Source: Gemmatimonadales bacterium
Lineage (GTDB): Bacteria > Gemmatimonadota > Gemmatimonadetes > Gemmatimonadales > GWC2-71-9
DNA length: 64,000 bases
Direction of reading: 5' to 3'
NCBI GenBank assembly: GCA_036279355.1
Contig: DASUJH010000004.1
Span: forward strand, 53,373 to 117,372
The position numbers and the translations under genes are program-made. Positions within the stretch are counted from its first letter, which is position 1; each line of letters begins with the position of its first letter. Below are positions 45,299-53,590 of this stretch, in pieces. The notes beneath the pieces were generated by a model, which saw only the letters and a list, made by a program, of their open reading frames with translations, was not told where the DNA came from and did not search any database.

Positions 45299-47221
45299 AT
45301 GCCCGAGATCCCTGCCGGCGACGAGCTCGCCGCCCTCATCGAGTTGCTGCCCGATGGCGTCCTCGTGCACGTGGACGGCCGCGTGCGTTACGCCAACGGC
45401 GCGGCAGCGCGGCTCTTCGGCGCCGCATCGGTCGGGGAGCTGATCGGCCTCGACGCTGTGGACCTGGCACACCCCGCGTTTCGCGCGCTCGTCCGCGAGC
45501 GCATCTACGGCGTCGTGGGCCGGCGGGAGAGCTCGGGCCCGGCGGAGATCGAGCTGCTGCGGCTCGATGGGGCGACGGTAGCGGCCGAAGTGATCGGCAC
45601 ACCGATCGAATTCGAGGGGCGTCCCGGGGTGCTGGCCGTCTTCCGCGACGTCACCCAGCGCCGCCGCTCGGCCGGCGCATTGCAGCGGGCCCTGCAAGCA
45701 CTCGGCGTGAGCGAGGCGCGGTTCCGCTCCATCGTCGAGGGGATGCCGGTGGTCTTCGTCGCGCGCGACGAGCAGGGGCTCATCAGCGTATGGAACCGCG
45801 AGGCGGAGCGCGTCACCGGCTATTCGCGCGAGGAGATGGTGGGGAATACCGACGCCTACGCGCTCATGTACCCCGATCCGGCATACCGGGACGCGGTGCT
45901 GCGCGAGCGGGAGGAGATGAAGGAGCTGGGCGACTTCCGCGACCGCGAGTTCACCCTCACCCGGAAGGACGGCGAGAAGCGGACGCTCTCCTGGTCCTCC
46001 CGCGCGCGCACCATACCGCTGACGGGACTCTCCTCCTGGTCGGTGGCGGTCGACGTGACCGACCGGATCGCGCTCGAGGCGCAGTACCGGCAGGCGCAGA
46101 AGATGGAGGCGGTGGGCCAGCTCGCCGGCGGCGTGGCGCACGATTTCAACAACCTCCTCACCGCCATCCTGAGCAACGCCGAGCTGGCCGCGGCCGACCT
46201 CCCCGCCGGAACCCCGGCGCGGCATGAGCTGGACGAGATCGCCCGCGCCGCGCGCCGCGCCGCGGCGCTCACCCACAAGCTGCTCACCTTCAGCCGGAAG
46301 CAGATGCAGTCGGCCCGGCCGCTCGATCTCAACGCTGTGGTGCGGGACTCGGCCCCGCTGCTTACCCGGGTGCTGGACGAGCGCACGATGCTCGAGCTCG
46401 AGCTGGCACCCGGGCTCGCACCGGTGCGCGCCGATCCGGATCAACTCGAGCTGGTGCTGATGAACCTGGTGGTGAACGCGCGCGACGCGATGCCGGAGGG
46501 TGGCACCGTGACGATCGAGACCGCGCCGCTCCTGGTCGAGCCCGACGTGCGTCCCGGCAGCGGTGGCCTCGCGCCGGGCGAGTACGTGCGGCTCACCGTG
46601 CGCGACACCGGCGTCGGCATCGCACCGGCCAACGTCCCCCACATCTTCGAGCCGTTCTTCACCACCAAGCCGGTGGGCCAGGGCACCGGACTGGGACTCG
46701 CGATGGTCTACGGCGTGGTGACGCAGAGCGGCGGCGCGGTGCGGGTGGAGAGCGCGCCTGGGCGGGGCACCACGTTCACCCTCACCTTTCCGTGCACCAC
46801 GGAACCCACGGCCCCGATGCCTGAGCGTCGCCCCGCGGTGCCGGGCGGCAGCGAGACCATTCTCCTGGTGGAAGACGAAGCGGCCGTGCGCGCCTCCGCC
46901 CGGCGGGCGCTCGAGCGACACGGGTACACCGTGGTGGAGGCGCGCGACGGCGCCGAGGCGCTGGCGCTCTGGCGCGAGCGCGGCGCGGCCGTGCAGCTCG
47001 TCATCACCGATCTACGCATGCCGGCCATGGGCGGCGTCGAGCTGGCCGCGGCGCTCAGGGCCGAGCGACCGAGCCTGCCCGTGATCTTCATGTCCGGTTA
47101 CGCCGCCGGCGGTCCGGGCGAGCCCCTCCCACCCGACACGGAGTCGACTGTTATCGAGAAGCCGTTCGCGCTGGAGGAACTGCTGGCACGCGTGCGCGGC
47201 GTACTGGACGCGCGAGCCTGA
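45299..47221 (+). CDS. Hybrid histidine kinase: PAS-PAS-HisKA-HATPase-REC
   Basis: A 640-residue soluble sensor kinase. Two PAS domains (about 10-125 and 140-265) precede a HisKA domain with the phospho-His in [14 protein letters not shown] near 280. A HATPase_c domain follows ([27 protein letters not shown]). The C-terminal receiver domain (about 525-640) has the phospho-Asp in [11 protein letters not shown] near 570 and IEKPFA. No membrane segment, so it senses an internal signal. The target regulator is not adjacent. ATG 45299 begins well inside the gap after the GNAT gene. Confidence 0.92.
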   Translation: MPEIPAGDELAALIELLPDGVLVHVDGRVRYANGAAARLFGAASVGELIGLDAVDLAHPAFRALVRERIYGVVGRRESSGPAEIELLRLDGATVAAEVIGTPIEFEGRPGVLAVFRDVTQRRRSAGALQRALQALGVSEARFRSIVEGMPVVFVARDEQGLISVWNREAERVTGYSREEMVGNTDAYALMYPDPAYRDAVLREREEMKELGDFRDREFTLTRKDGEKRTLSWSSRARTIPLTGLSSWSVAVDVTDRIALEAQYRQAQKMEAVGQLAGGVAHDFNNLLTAILSNAELAAADLPAGTPARHELDEIARAARRAAALTHKLLTFSRKQMQSARPLDLNAVVRDSAPLLTRVLDERTMLELELAPGLAPVRADPDQLELVLMNLVVNARDAMPEGGTVTIETAPLLVEPDVRPGSGGLAPGEYVRLTVRDTGVGIAPANVPHIFEPFFTTKPVGQGTGLGLAMVYGVVTQSGGAVRVESAPGRGTTFTLTFPCTTEPTAPMPERRPAVPGGSETILLVEDEAAVRASARRALERHGYTVVEARDGAEALALWRERGAAVQLVITDLRMPAMGGVELAAALRAERPSLPVIFMSGYAAGGPGEPLPPDTESTVIEKPFALEELLARVRGVLDARA

Positions 47222-47234
47222 CGCGGCCTATAAT
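47205..47234 (+). promoter_or_regulatory. Promoter of the small lipoprotein gene
   Basis: TATAAT at 47229-47234 with TGGACG at 47205-47210 (4 of 6 matches to TTGACA) at an 18-base spacing. It lies over the end of the histidine kinase gene. The ATG inside TATAATG is unlikely to be the translation start, because a better start with a ribosome site lies at 47266. Confidence 0.55.
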
Positions 47235-47265
47235 GGCGACACGCGCGCCTCGCGAGGACAGCCGC

Positions 47266-47763
47266 ATGTTTGCCCCCGACGACAGCTTTCGCACGTCGCT
47301 TCATCGCGCAGCGCTGGCGGGCGGGGTGGTGCTGGCCCTGGCCGCCTGCAAGTCGAAGGAGGCTCCGCCGGCGGCCGAGAGCTCGGCACCCGCAGCGGCG
47401 CCGGCGGAGTCCACCGCGCCGGGCGCGCCCGCGCACCTTGCCGTCCGGAATATCGAGATGGGGAAGCATCTCAACGACGACAAGACGGTGGCGTCGCCCA
47501 CCGCGACGTTCGGCCTGCGCGACACGATCTACGCGTCGGTGGCCACCACGGGCGCGGCGCCGAGCGCCACGCTCTCGGCCAAATGGACCTACCACACCGG
47601 GCAGAAGGTGGACTCGACCGCGCAACCTATCGCGCCCACGGGACCGGCCACCACCGAGTTCCACATCACCAAGCGGAGCCCGTGGCCCACCGGGAAGTAT
47701 CAGGTCGAGCTCTTTCTCGACGGCAAATCGGTCGGCACCAGGGAATTCGAGATCAAGAAGTAG
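47266..47763 (+). CDS. Small lipoprotein of unknown function
   Basis: A 165-residue lipoprotein. The signal peptide ends at a clear lipobox (VVLALAAC, Cys about residue 28), followed by an Ala/Pro/Glu-rich linker to about 60. A domain of about 100 residues follows (GLRDTIYASVATTG, KWTYHTGQKV, KRSPWPTGKYQVELFLDGK), with the look of an Ig-like or Big-type beta fold. GAGGA lies seven bases before ATG 47266. It ends directly against the convergent metallopeptidase gene. Confidence 0.75.
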   Translation: MFAPDDSFRTSLHRAALAGGVVLALAACKSKEAPPAAESSAPAAAPAESTAPGAPAHLAVRNIEMGKHLNDDKTVASPTATFGLRDTIYASVATTGAAPSATLSAKWTYHTGQKVDSTAQPIAPTGPATTEFHITKRSPWPTGKYQVELFLDGKSVGTREFEIKK

Positions 47764-48630
47764 TCAGGACCTGAACGTATCGCACGCATCGAGGCGACCG
47801 GCGCTGAAGCCTTCGCGGAACCAGCGCTCGCGGTCGGCCGATGTACCGTGGGTGAACGTCTCCGGGTTCACGTGACCGGTGGTCATGCGCTGGATCCGGT
47901 CGTCGCCGACGGCCGCAGCGGCACCCAGGCCTTCCTCGATGTCACCGCGCTCCAGGATGTCCCGCTGCTGGGTGGAGTTGGCCCAGATCCCGGCGTAGCA
48001 GTCGGCCTGCAGCTCGAGCTTGACCGAGAGCTGGTTGGCAAGGTCGGGGCGGCGCGCGCCCGCCTCGCGCATTTTAGCCTCGGTGCCGAGCAGTTTCTGC
48101 ACGTGGTGCCCAAGCTCGTGCGCCAGCACGTACGCCTGGGCAAAGTCGCCGGGCGCGCCGAAGCGGCGGCTCAGCTCGTCGAAGAAGCCCAGATCGATGT
48201 ACACCTTTTCATCGCCCGGGCAATAGAAAGGTCCGCTCGCCGTCTCGGCAAACCCGCAGGCCGACTGGATCTCATCGCGAAACAGCACCAGCTTGGCGTG
48301 GCGGTAGGGCACGCCAAGCGGCGGGAGGATCTGCTCCCAGTTCTTCTGCACGTCGTCGAACACGAACGAGACGAACTGCACCATCCGGTCTTCTTCCGGC
48401 GTGCTCGCGACCGGCCCGTCCGCCACCTGACCGGCGGGCGCGGCATCGCCGCCGGCGCCCGCGAGCAGGCTGAAGAAATCCTGCTTGAAGACAAGGCTCA
48501 GTACGAGCAGCACGACGATGCCGCCGAGCCCGAGGCGCATGCCGCCGCCGGGGATGAAGCCGCCGCCTCCGCCGCTCTGTCCCCGGCGGTCCTCCAGGTC
48601 CGTACTCCGCCCACCCGGTCTCCAGCGCAC
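47764..48630 (-). CDS. YpfJ-type neutral zinc metallopeptidase
   Basis: A 288-residue protein. A cytosolic Gly-rich head (SGGGGGFIPGGGM) is followed by one membrane helix (LGGIVVLLVLSLVF, about 33-47) and a periplasmic peptidase domain with HELGHH, the conserved Cys pair (SACGFAETA, FYCPG) and QADCYAG. These match the YpfJ/PF04228 group of putative zinc peptidases. GTG 48630 has AAGGAGG at good spacing. Divergent from glgC. Confidence 0.85.
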   Translation of the reverse strand: MRWRPGGRSTDLEDRRGQSGGGGGFIPGGGMRLGLGGIVVLLVLSLVFKQDFFSLLAGAGGDAAPAGQVADGPVASTPEEDRMVQFVSFVFDDVQKNWEQILPPLGVPYRHAKLVLFRDEIQSACGFAETASGPFYCPGDEKVYIDLGFFDELSRRFGAPGDFAQAYVLAHELGHHVQKLLGTEAKMREAGARRPDLANQLSVKLELQADCYAGIWANSTQQRDILERGDIEEGLGAAAAVGDDRIQRMTTGHVNPETFTHGTSADRERWFREGFSAGRLDACDTFRS

Positions 48631-48660
48631 GGTGGCCTCCTTGGCTCTGCGTCAGATCGA

Positions 48661-48690
48661 TTGCCCCAACAGTACTCACCGCGGTATGCT
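48661..48690 (+). promoter_or_regulatory. Promoter of glgC
   Basis: TTGCCC at 48661-48666 and TATGCT at 48685-48690 with an 18-base spacer, six bases before ATG 48696. This would give a very short leader, which fits the lack of a Shine-Dalgarno sequence there. Confidence 0.5.
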
Positions 48691-48695
48691 TGTCC

Positions 48696-49988
48696 ATGCC
48701 CTGGGCATCCATGCTGCGCCCGCTCGACATCGTCGCCGTCGTGATGGGCGGCGGCGCCGGCACCCGGCTCTTTCCGCTCACCAAGGATCGGGCCAAGCCG
48801 GCGGTGCCGCTCGCGGGCAAGTACCGGCTGGTCGACATCCCGATCAGCAACTGCATCAACGCGGACCTGCGCCGTATCTTCGTGCTCACCCAATTCAATT
48901 CCAGCTCGCTGCACCGGCACATCCAGGAGAGCTACCGCTTCGACCAGTTCTCACCCGGATTTGTCGAGATCCTCGCGGCGCAGCAGACGCCCGAGTGGGC
49001 CGAGTGGTACCAGGGCACCGCCGACGCGGTGCGCCGCAACCTGGTCCACCTGAACGACCATCCCCACCGCTGGGTACTCATCCTCTCGGGCGACCAGCTC
49101 TACCGGATGAACTTCCGCACGCTCATCGAGCAGCATGTGGCCACCGGCGCCGAGGTCACGGTGGCGACGCTCCCGGTCCGCCCCGAGGAGGCGCACGCTT
49201 TCGGCATCATGGACGTCGGGGCGGACGGCCGGATCACGCGGTTCGTGGAGAAGCCGACCGACCCCGCCGTGCTGAGCACGCTCCGCGTGCAGGGTGCCGC
49301 CATCGGGCCGCTGGCCGAACGGCCCGAAGCGGGCTCGCTGCTCGCTTCGATGGGCATCTACGTCTTTGACCGCGAGGTGCTCGCTGCGGCGCTCGCCGGG
49401 CGCGAAGCCGATTTCGGCAAGCACATCATTCCGCAGCTCATCGAGTCGCGCCGGGTCTTTGCCTACCTGCACCAGGGCTACTGGGAGGACATTGGCACCA
49501 TCGGCGCGTTCTACGAGGCCAATCTCGACCTCTGCCAGCCGGTGCCCAAGTTCAATTTCTACGACGCGTCGGCGCCGATCTTCACCCACGCGCGCTACCT
49601 GCCCGCGACCAAGATGATCCACGCCCGCGTGTCGCGCGCCGTCGTTGCCGAAGGGTGCATCATCAACGACGCGCTCATCGACTATTCGCTCATCGGGCTC
49701 AGGAGCCGCATCGAGGCCGGCGCCACCATTCGCTCGTCGCTGGTGATGGGCGCCGACTACTACGAGACCGAGGATCGCCCGCCCGCGCCCGGTGCGCCGC
49801 CCCTCGGCATCGGGCACGGCACCAGCATCGAGCGCACCATCGTGGACAAGAACGCGCGCATCGGCGACGGGGTGCGGATTTCGCCCGAAGGAAAGCCGCC
49901 CGATCTCGACGGCCCGAATTACTACGTGCGCGACGGCATCGTGGTGATCCCCAAGAACGCCGTGGTGCCGAGCGGCACGGTGATCTGA
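48696..49988 (+). CDS. glgC: Glucose-1-phosphate adenylyltransferase (ADP-glucose pyrophosphorylase)
   Basis: A 430-residue enzyme that makes ADP-glucose for glycogen synthesis. The catalytic N-terminus has MGGGAGTRLFPLTKDRAKPA and KYRLVDIPISNC. The middle has FVEKPTDP and GYWEDIGT, and the left-handed beta-helix C-terminus has IDYSLIGLRSRI and IERTIVDKNARIG. ATG 48696 is chosen; ATG 48711 is possible. It is about 10 kb from the GT4/debranching pair, with which it may share the glycogen pathway. Confidence 0.95.
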   Translation: MPWASMLRPLDIVAVVMGGGAGTRLFPLTKDRAKPAVPLAGKYRLVDIPISNCINADLRRIFVLTQFNSSSLHRHIQESYRFDQFSPGFVEILAAQQTPEWAEWYQGTADAVRRNLVHLNDHPHRWVLILSGDQLYRMNFRTLIEQHVATGAEVTVATLPVRPEEAHAFGIMDVGADGRITRFVEKPTDPAVLSTLRVQGAAIGPLAERPEAGSLLASMGIYVFDREVLAAALAGREADFGKHIIPQLIESRRVFAYLHQGYWEDIGTIGAFYEANLDLCQPVPKFNFYDASAPIFTHARYLPATKMIHARVSRAVVAEGCIINDALIDYSLIGLRSRIEAGATIRSSLVMGADYYETEDRPPAPGAPPLGIGHGTSIERTIVDKNARIGDGVRISPEGKPPDLDGPNYYVRDGIVVIPKNAVVPSGTVI

Positions 49989-50017
49989 CGCCACCCGTTT
50001 CCTTCCGGAGGCTCCGC

Positions 50018-50614
50018 ATGCTGTCACGTTGCCGGTCCGCGTTGCTCGCGATTTCCGCCATTGCGCTCACCGCGGCGGCGCCCGCGCCGGCGATGTCGCG
50101 GGCCACCGCGCCGGCTGCCGCGCGCGCCGACGGCAGTCCGGTCGATGAAGGCGACGTCGCCAAGGTGATCGCCAAGTTCAAGGAGAAGGACCCCGGCATG
50201 GCGCAGGTCTTTGCCGACGCGTACGGCTACGCGGTCTTCCCGAGCGTCGGCAAAGGCGCCATCGGGATCGGGGGCGCCCGCGGCAAGGGCTGGGTGTACG
50301 AGGCCGGGAAGCTCATCGGCCGCTCGACCCTCACCCAGGTGTCGATCGGCTTCCAGCTCGGCGGACAGGCCTATAGCGAGGTGGTGTTCTTCAAGAACAA
50401 GGGCGCGCTGGATGGCTTCCGCACCGGGCACCTCAAGCTCGATGCGCAGGCTTCGGCGGTGGCGCTCAAGGCGCGCGCTTCGGGCGACCTGCCGTGGCGC
50501 TCCGGCATTGCGATCGTCACGATGTCGAAGGGCGGGCTCATGTACGAGGCGTCGGTGGGCGGGCAGAAGTTCTCGTTCACGCCGGTGGGCGACACCGGCG
50601 ACGCCGACAAATAG
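50018..50614 (+). CDS. SYLF-domain (Ysc84-like) periplasmic protein
   Basis: A 198-residue secreted protein with a signal peptide (ALLAISAIALTAAAPAPA). The rest is a lipid-binding SYLF domain: YGYAVFPSVGKGAIGIGG, RGKGWVYE, STLTQVSIGFQLGGQAYSEVVFF, and SGIAIVTMSKGGLMYEASVGGQKFSF. Eukaryotic relatives bind phosphoinositides; the bacterial role is unknown. CCGGAGG lies six bases before ATG 50018. Confidence 0.87.
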   Translation: MLSRCRSALLAISAIALTAAAPAPAMSRATAPAAARADGSPVDEGDVAKVIAKFKEKDPGMAQVFADAYGYAVFPSVGKGAIGIGGARGKGWVYEAGKLIGRSTLTQVSIGFQLGGQAYSEVVFFKNKGALDGFRTGHLKLDAQASAVALKARASGDLPWRSGIAIVTMSKGGLMYEASVGGQKFSFTPVGDTGDADK

Positions 50615-50669
50615 GCGGCCTGAAGCAGGCGCTCCCGCATTCTTCAATGGGACACGGCCGGGGCGTGGC

Positions 50670-50685
50670 GCTCCGCTCGCGGAGC
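50670..50685. terminator. Short GC-rich hairpin after the SYLF gene
   Basis: GCTCCG at 50670-50675 and CGGAGC at 50680-50685 enclose a CTCG tetraloop, about 55 bases after the SYLF stop. No T-run follows, so termination is only a guess. Confidence 0.35.
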
Positions 50686-50767
50686 CCCCGTCACGCTCGG
50701 TGCCGAACGCGGTTCAGCGGCAACAGGTTAACCGCGTGCGTCGGGTTGCGCCGGCGCTCGGCGCGCC

Positions 50768-52744
50768 GTGGTTCGACCCGTGCAGGAACGCCGACCCTCT
50801 CCCTTCCGGCGACGACGCGTGCCCCAGGCGCAGCGCAAGACCTTGCAGCCGCTCAGCGAGACGCGACGATGGTTGAGCGCGGCACTCGGCGTGATCGCGA
50901 CGATCGCCACCATCCTCGCGTCGGCCCACTCCTGCGGCCTCATGGGCGACCAGTCGTCGCGCCTGAGCCTCACCGACCTCGCGGTGAACTGGATCGGCCT
51001 GTCGCCCGCGGCCGACACCGCCCGCGCGCTCGGCGACACGCTGCGCTACGTCGCCACGGTGACCGACCGCCGCGGCGCCGCGCTCATCGGTGCCACGCTC
51101 GGCTGGAGCACGGAGAACGGCACGGTGGCCACGGTGGACAGCGCGGGGTTCGTGGTGGCGCGGCGCGCGGGCACGACGCTCGTGGTGGCGCGGGTGGGTG
51201 AGCACGTGGCCCGCGCGCGGATCGTGGTGCTGCCGGTGGTGACGGGAGTCGAGATCCCGCGCGACAGCGCGCATGGTGATCCGACGCGCGATAGTCTCGC
51301 GAGCCCGGGCGTACTGCGCGTGGCCGAGGGGGCCGAGCGCGAGGTGCGGGTCCGCGCGCGCGATGGTCGTGGCAATCTGCTGCCGCGACGCGCCGAGCTC
51401 CGCTCGTCCGACACCGCCGTTGTGGCGGTCGGGGCGGGCGACACCGTGCTGGGCCGCGCGCCGGGTCGCGCGATGGTCGTGGCGACGGTGGACGGTGCGA
51501 GTGACAGCGTCGCCATCGAGGTGGTGCCGGTGCCCGCGCGCCTCGTCGCGGTGCACGGTGACGAGCAGCGGCTCGCCGCGGGCGGGCGGTTGCCGGAACC
51601 GGCGGCGGTGCGGGTGGAGTCTCGAGGCGGCGCGCCGCTGGGCGGCGTGACGGTTCGCTTCACACCGGCGGACGCGGGTGCGCTTGCGGGCGCCGTCTCG
51701 CCCGACAGCGCGGTGACCGCGGCCGACGGCGTGGCCCGCACCGTGTGGACGCTCGGCGAGCTGCCCGGGCGCCAGCGGCTCGTCGCCGCGGTGTCGGGGC
51801 TCGACAGCGGGCTCACCCTCACCGCCGAGGCCGATCCGGTGGCGGCCAACACGCGCATCAGTGCCATCGACTCGGCGCCGAGCGGGCCGGCGGGCGCGCG
51901 GCTCACCTTACCCGTCGGGGTGCGGGTGAACGATTCGCTCGGACGCCCGCTCGGCGGCGTGCCGGTGCTCTGGAGTGCTCGCGGCGGCGGCACGATTCGC
52001 GGCAGCGCCGCGCGCACCGATTCGCTGGGCGAAGCGCAGGCGGATTGGACGCTTGGACCGAAGTCGGGCGCCCAGCGGGCCGAGGTGGTGGTAGGGCGCG
52101 GGCGCGGGGTACCGCCGTTCATCCTCGTGGCGCACGCGCTCGCGGGCGCGGCGGCGACACTCACGGCGCCGCGCGGCGTGAGCTACACCGGCGTTGCTGG
52201 CCGGCCGCTCGCGCGCGCCGTTGTGGTGGAGGTGGCCGACTCGGCGGGCAATCCGGTGCCGGATGTGCGGCTCGTGCTCGCGGCCGCCAGCGGCTCGGTG
52301 CCCGACAGCATCGCGACGACGGACGCGGCGGGGCGCGCGTCGATCGCCTGGACCTTGGGCGAGAAGGCGGGTGACCAGCATCTCACCGTGCGGGCGCCGG
52401 ACATCCCGTCGCTCGAGCTTACGGCGCGGGCGCGCGCCGGTGCCGCGGCCAATCTCGTGTTTCGCGATCCCCCGAGCGCCGCGCGGGCGGGCCGGCCGCC
52501 GCGTTCCTTGGTGCGGGTGCTCGTGACCGATGTCTACGGCAATCCGGTCGCGCGGCAGCTCGTGGCGTTCAGCGCACCAGCCGGCACGGTGGCGCCGGCG
52601 CGCGCCATGACCGACCCCGCGGGTACGGCGGCGACGCGATGGACGCCGGGACGGAAGGGCACAACGCAGACGCTTACGGCATCGGTGCCGGGCACGGCGG
52701 CAAAGGGGCGGGTGGAGGTCGAGGTGGCGGGGGCGCGCCGGTGA
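50768..52744 (+). CDS. Exported protein with Big_1/Big_2-type Ig-like repeats
   Basis: A 658-residue protein. A basic head and one membrane segment or signal anchor (LSAALGVIATIATILA, about 38-53) precede at least five Ig-like units. The clearest share a T-x2-G-x-A-x3-W-T-L-G-x-K-x-G-x-Q pattern (ADGVARTVWTLGELPGRQ, LGEAQADWTLGPKSGAQ, AGRASIAWTLGEKAGDQ, AGTAATRWTPGRKGTTQ), as in invasin/intimin Big_1 domains. The first part (GWSTENGTVATVDSAGFV) is Big_2-like. A surface role is inferred. GTG 50768 is the only start that keeps the membrane segment's basic head. Confidence 0.75.
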   Translation: MVRPVQERRPSPFRRRRVPQAQRKTLQPLSETRRWLSAALGVIATIATILASAHSCGLMGDQSSRLSLTDLAVNWIGLSPAADTARALGDTLRYVATVTDRRGAALIGATLGWSTENGTVATVDSAGFVVARRAGTTLVVARVGEHVARARIVVLPVVTGVEIPRDSAHGDPTRDSLASPGVLRVAEGAEREVRVRARDGRGNLLPRRAELRSSDTAVVAVGAGDTVLGRAPGRAMVVATVDGASDSVAIEVVPVPARLVAVHGDEQRLAAGGRLPEPAAVRVESRGGAPLGGVTVRFTPADAGALAGAVSPDSAVTAADGVARTVWTLGELPGRQRLVAAVSGLDSGLTLTAEADPVAANTRISAIDSAPSGPAGARLTLPVGVRVNDSLGRPLGGVPVLWSARGGGTIRGSAARTDSLGEAQADWTLGPKSGAQRAEVVVGRGRGVPPFILVAHALAGAAATLTAPRGVSYTGVAGRPLARAVVVEVADSAGNPVPDVRLVLAAASGSVPDSIATTDAAGRASIAWTLGEKAGDQHLTVRAPDIPSLELTARARAGAAANLVFRDPPSAARAGRPPRSLVRVLVTDVYGNPVARQLVAFSAPAGTVAPARAMTDPAGTAATRWTPGRKGTTQTLTASVPGTAAKGRVEVEVAGARR

Positions 52745-53052
52745 AGGCCAAGCCGACCGAGTCGCCGGGCTTTTCCATCACCCCGCTGCCCGCGCTCTGG
52801 CTCAGCATCGCCGCCGCGGTGGCGATCTATCTCAATCTCTGGCGCCGGCTGCCCGGCGCCGTGGTGAGGGCAATCGACCCGCTCATGCTCGGCGCGGCGC
52901 AGCCCTGGTTCGTCTGGTGCGCGCGCTGGATCAGGCCCGAGACGAGCGGCGGCAAGACCATCGCGCTCGTGGCCGGGCTCTGCGCCAACGCGACGCTGAT
53001 CGCGGCCGCGGGATCGGTCCTCTGGCGGCGGATGCGCGCTCCGAACGCCTGA
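52741..53052 (+). CDS. Small two-helix membrane protein
   Basis: A 103-residue protein with two hydrophobic segments (LPALWLSIAAAVAIYLNLW, about 15-33, and IALVAGLCANATLIAAAGSVLW, about 74-95). Its GTG 52741 overlaps the stop of the Ig-repeat gene (GTGA), so it is co-translated with it and may help place or anchor it. No family recognised. Confidence 0.55.
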   Translation: MKAKPTESPGFSITPLPALWLSIAAAVAIYLNLWRRLPGAVVRAIDPLMLGAAQPWFVWCARWIRPETSGGKTIALVAGLCANATLIAAAGSVLWRRMRAPNA

Positions 53053-53127
53053 CCCGCCGCGCGCCGCGCCACTCCGCTAGGTTCCGGGGGAGCTTGCACG
53101 CATTTCCCTTTGCACCGCTCCTCGACG

Positions 53128-53535
53128 ATGCGACAGCAACGCGCGCTGCCCTGGGTACTGGCCGCCGAAATCGGCGGTTTCCTGTTCGTCATCCTGCTCA
53201 TCTGGCTGGACGAATACCTCGACCTGCCGCACATCCTGCTGCACGCGGCGCGCTCGCCGATCCGCCCCGAGGAATGCTGGCTCGAGAGCACGGCGGTCGT
53301 GCTGCTCGGCGCCCTCGTCGTGGCCGCCTCGGTGCGCGCCTTTCACCGGATCCGCGAGCTCGAGACGTTGCTCACCATCTGCGCCTGGTGCAAACGCATC
53401 CGCACGGACGGCGAGTGGGTCTCGATCGAGACCTACGTCAACCGCCGGGACAACCTGCATACCACCCACGGCATGTGCCCGGCGTGTTACCAGGAGACCG
53501 CGAACGCCCCGGCGCAGATGCCGGGCCCCCGCTGA
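53128..53535 (+). CDS. Two-helix membrane protein with a cytoplasmic cysteine domain
   Basis: A 135-residue protein. Two membrane helices (ALPWVLAAEIGGFLFVILLIW and STAVVLLGALVVAASV) are followed by a short helix and then CAWCKRIRTDGEWVSIETYV with CAWC at 85-88, H114, and CPAC at 117-120. This Cys-rich tail resembles the cysteine module found at the C-terminus of PAS-type sensory proteins. It may bind zinc or sense redox state. ATG 53128 chosen; TTG 53110 would add six residues. Confidence 0.65.
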   Translation: MRQQRALPWVLAAEIGGFLFVILLIWLDEYLDLPHILLHAARSPIRPEECWLESTAVVLLGALVVAASVRAFHRIRELETLLTICAWCKRIRTDGEWVSIETYVNRRDNLHTTHGMCPACYQETANAPAQMPGPR

Positions 53536-53590
53536 CAGCGCCTATCGAAGCTCCATTCCGCCAAGGCGCCGCGATCGGCGCGGCGGCGTC

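Noticed and set aside
47233..47265. ATG at 47233 as start of the small lipoprotein
   Set aside because: It lies inside the TATAAT box and would put a charged extension before the signal peptide. ATG 47266 has a good ribosome site.
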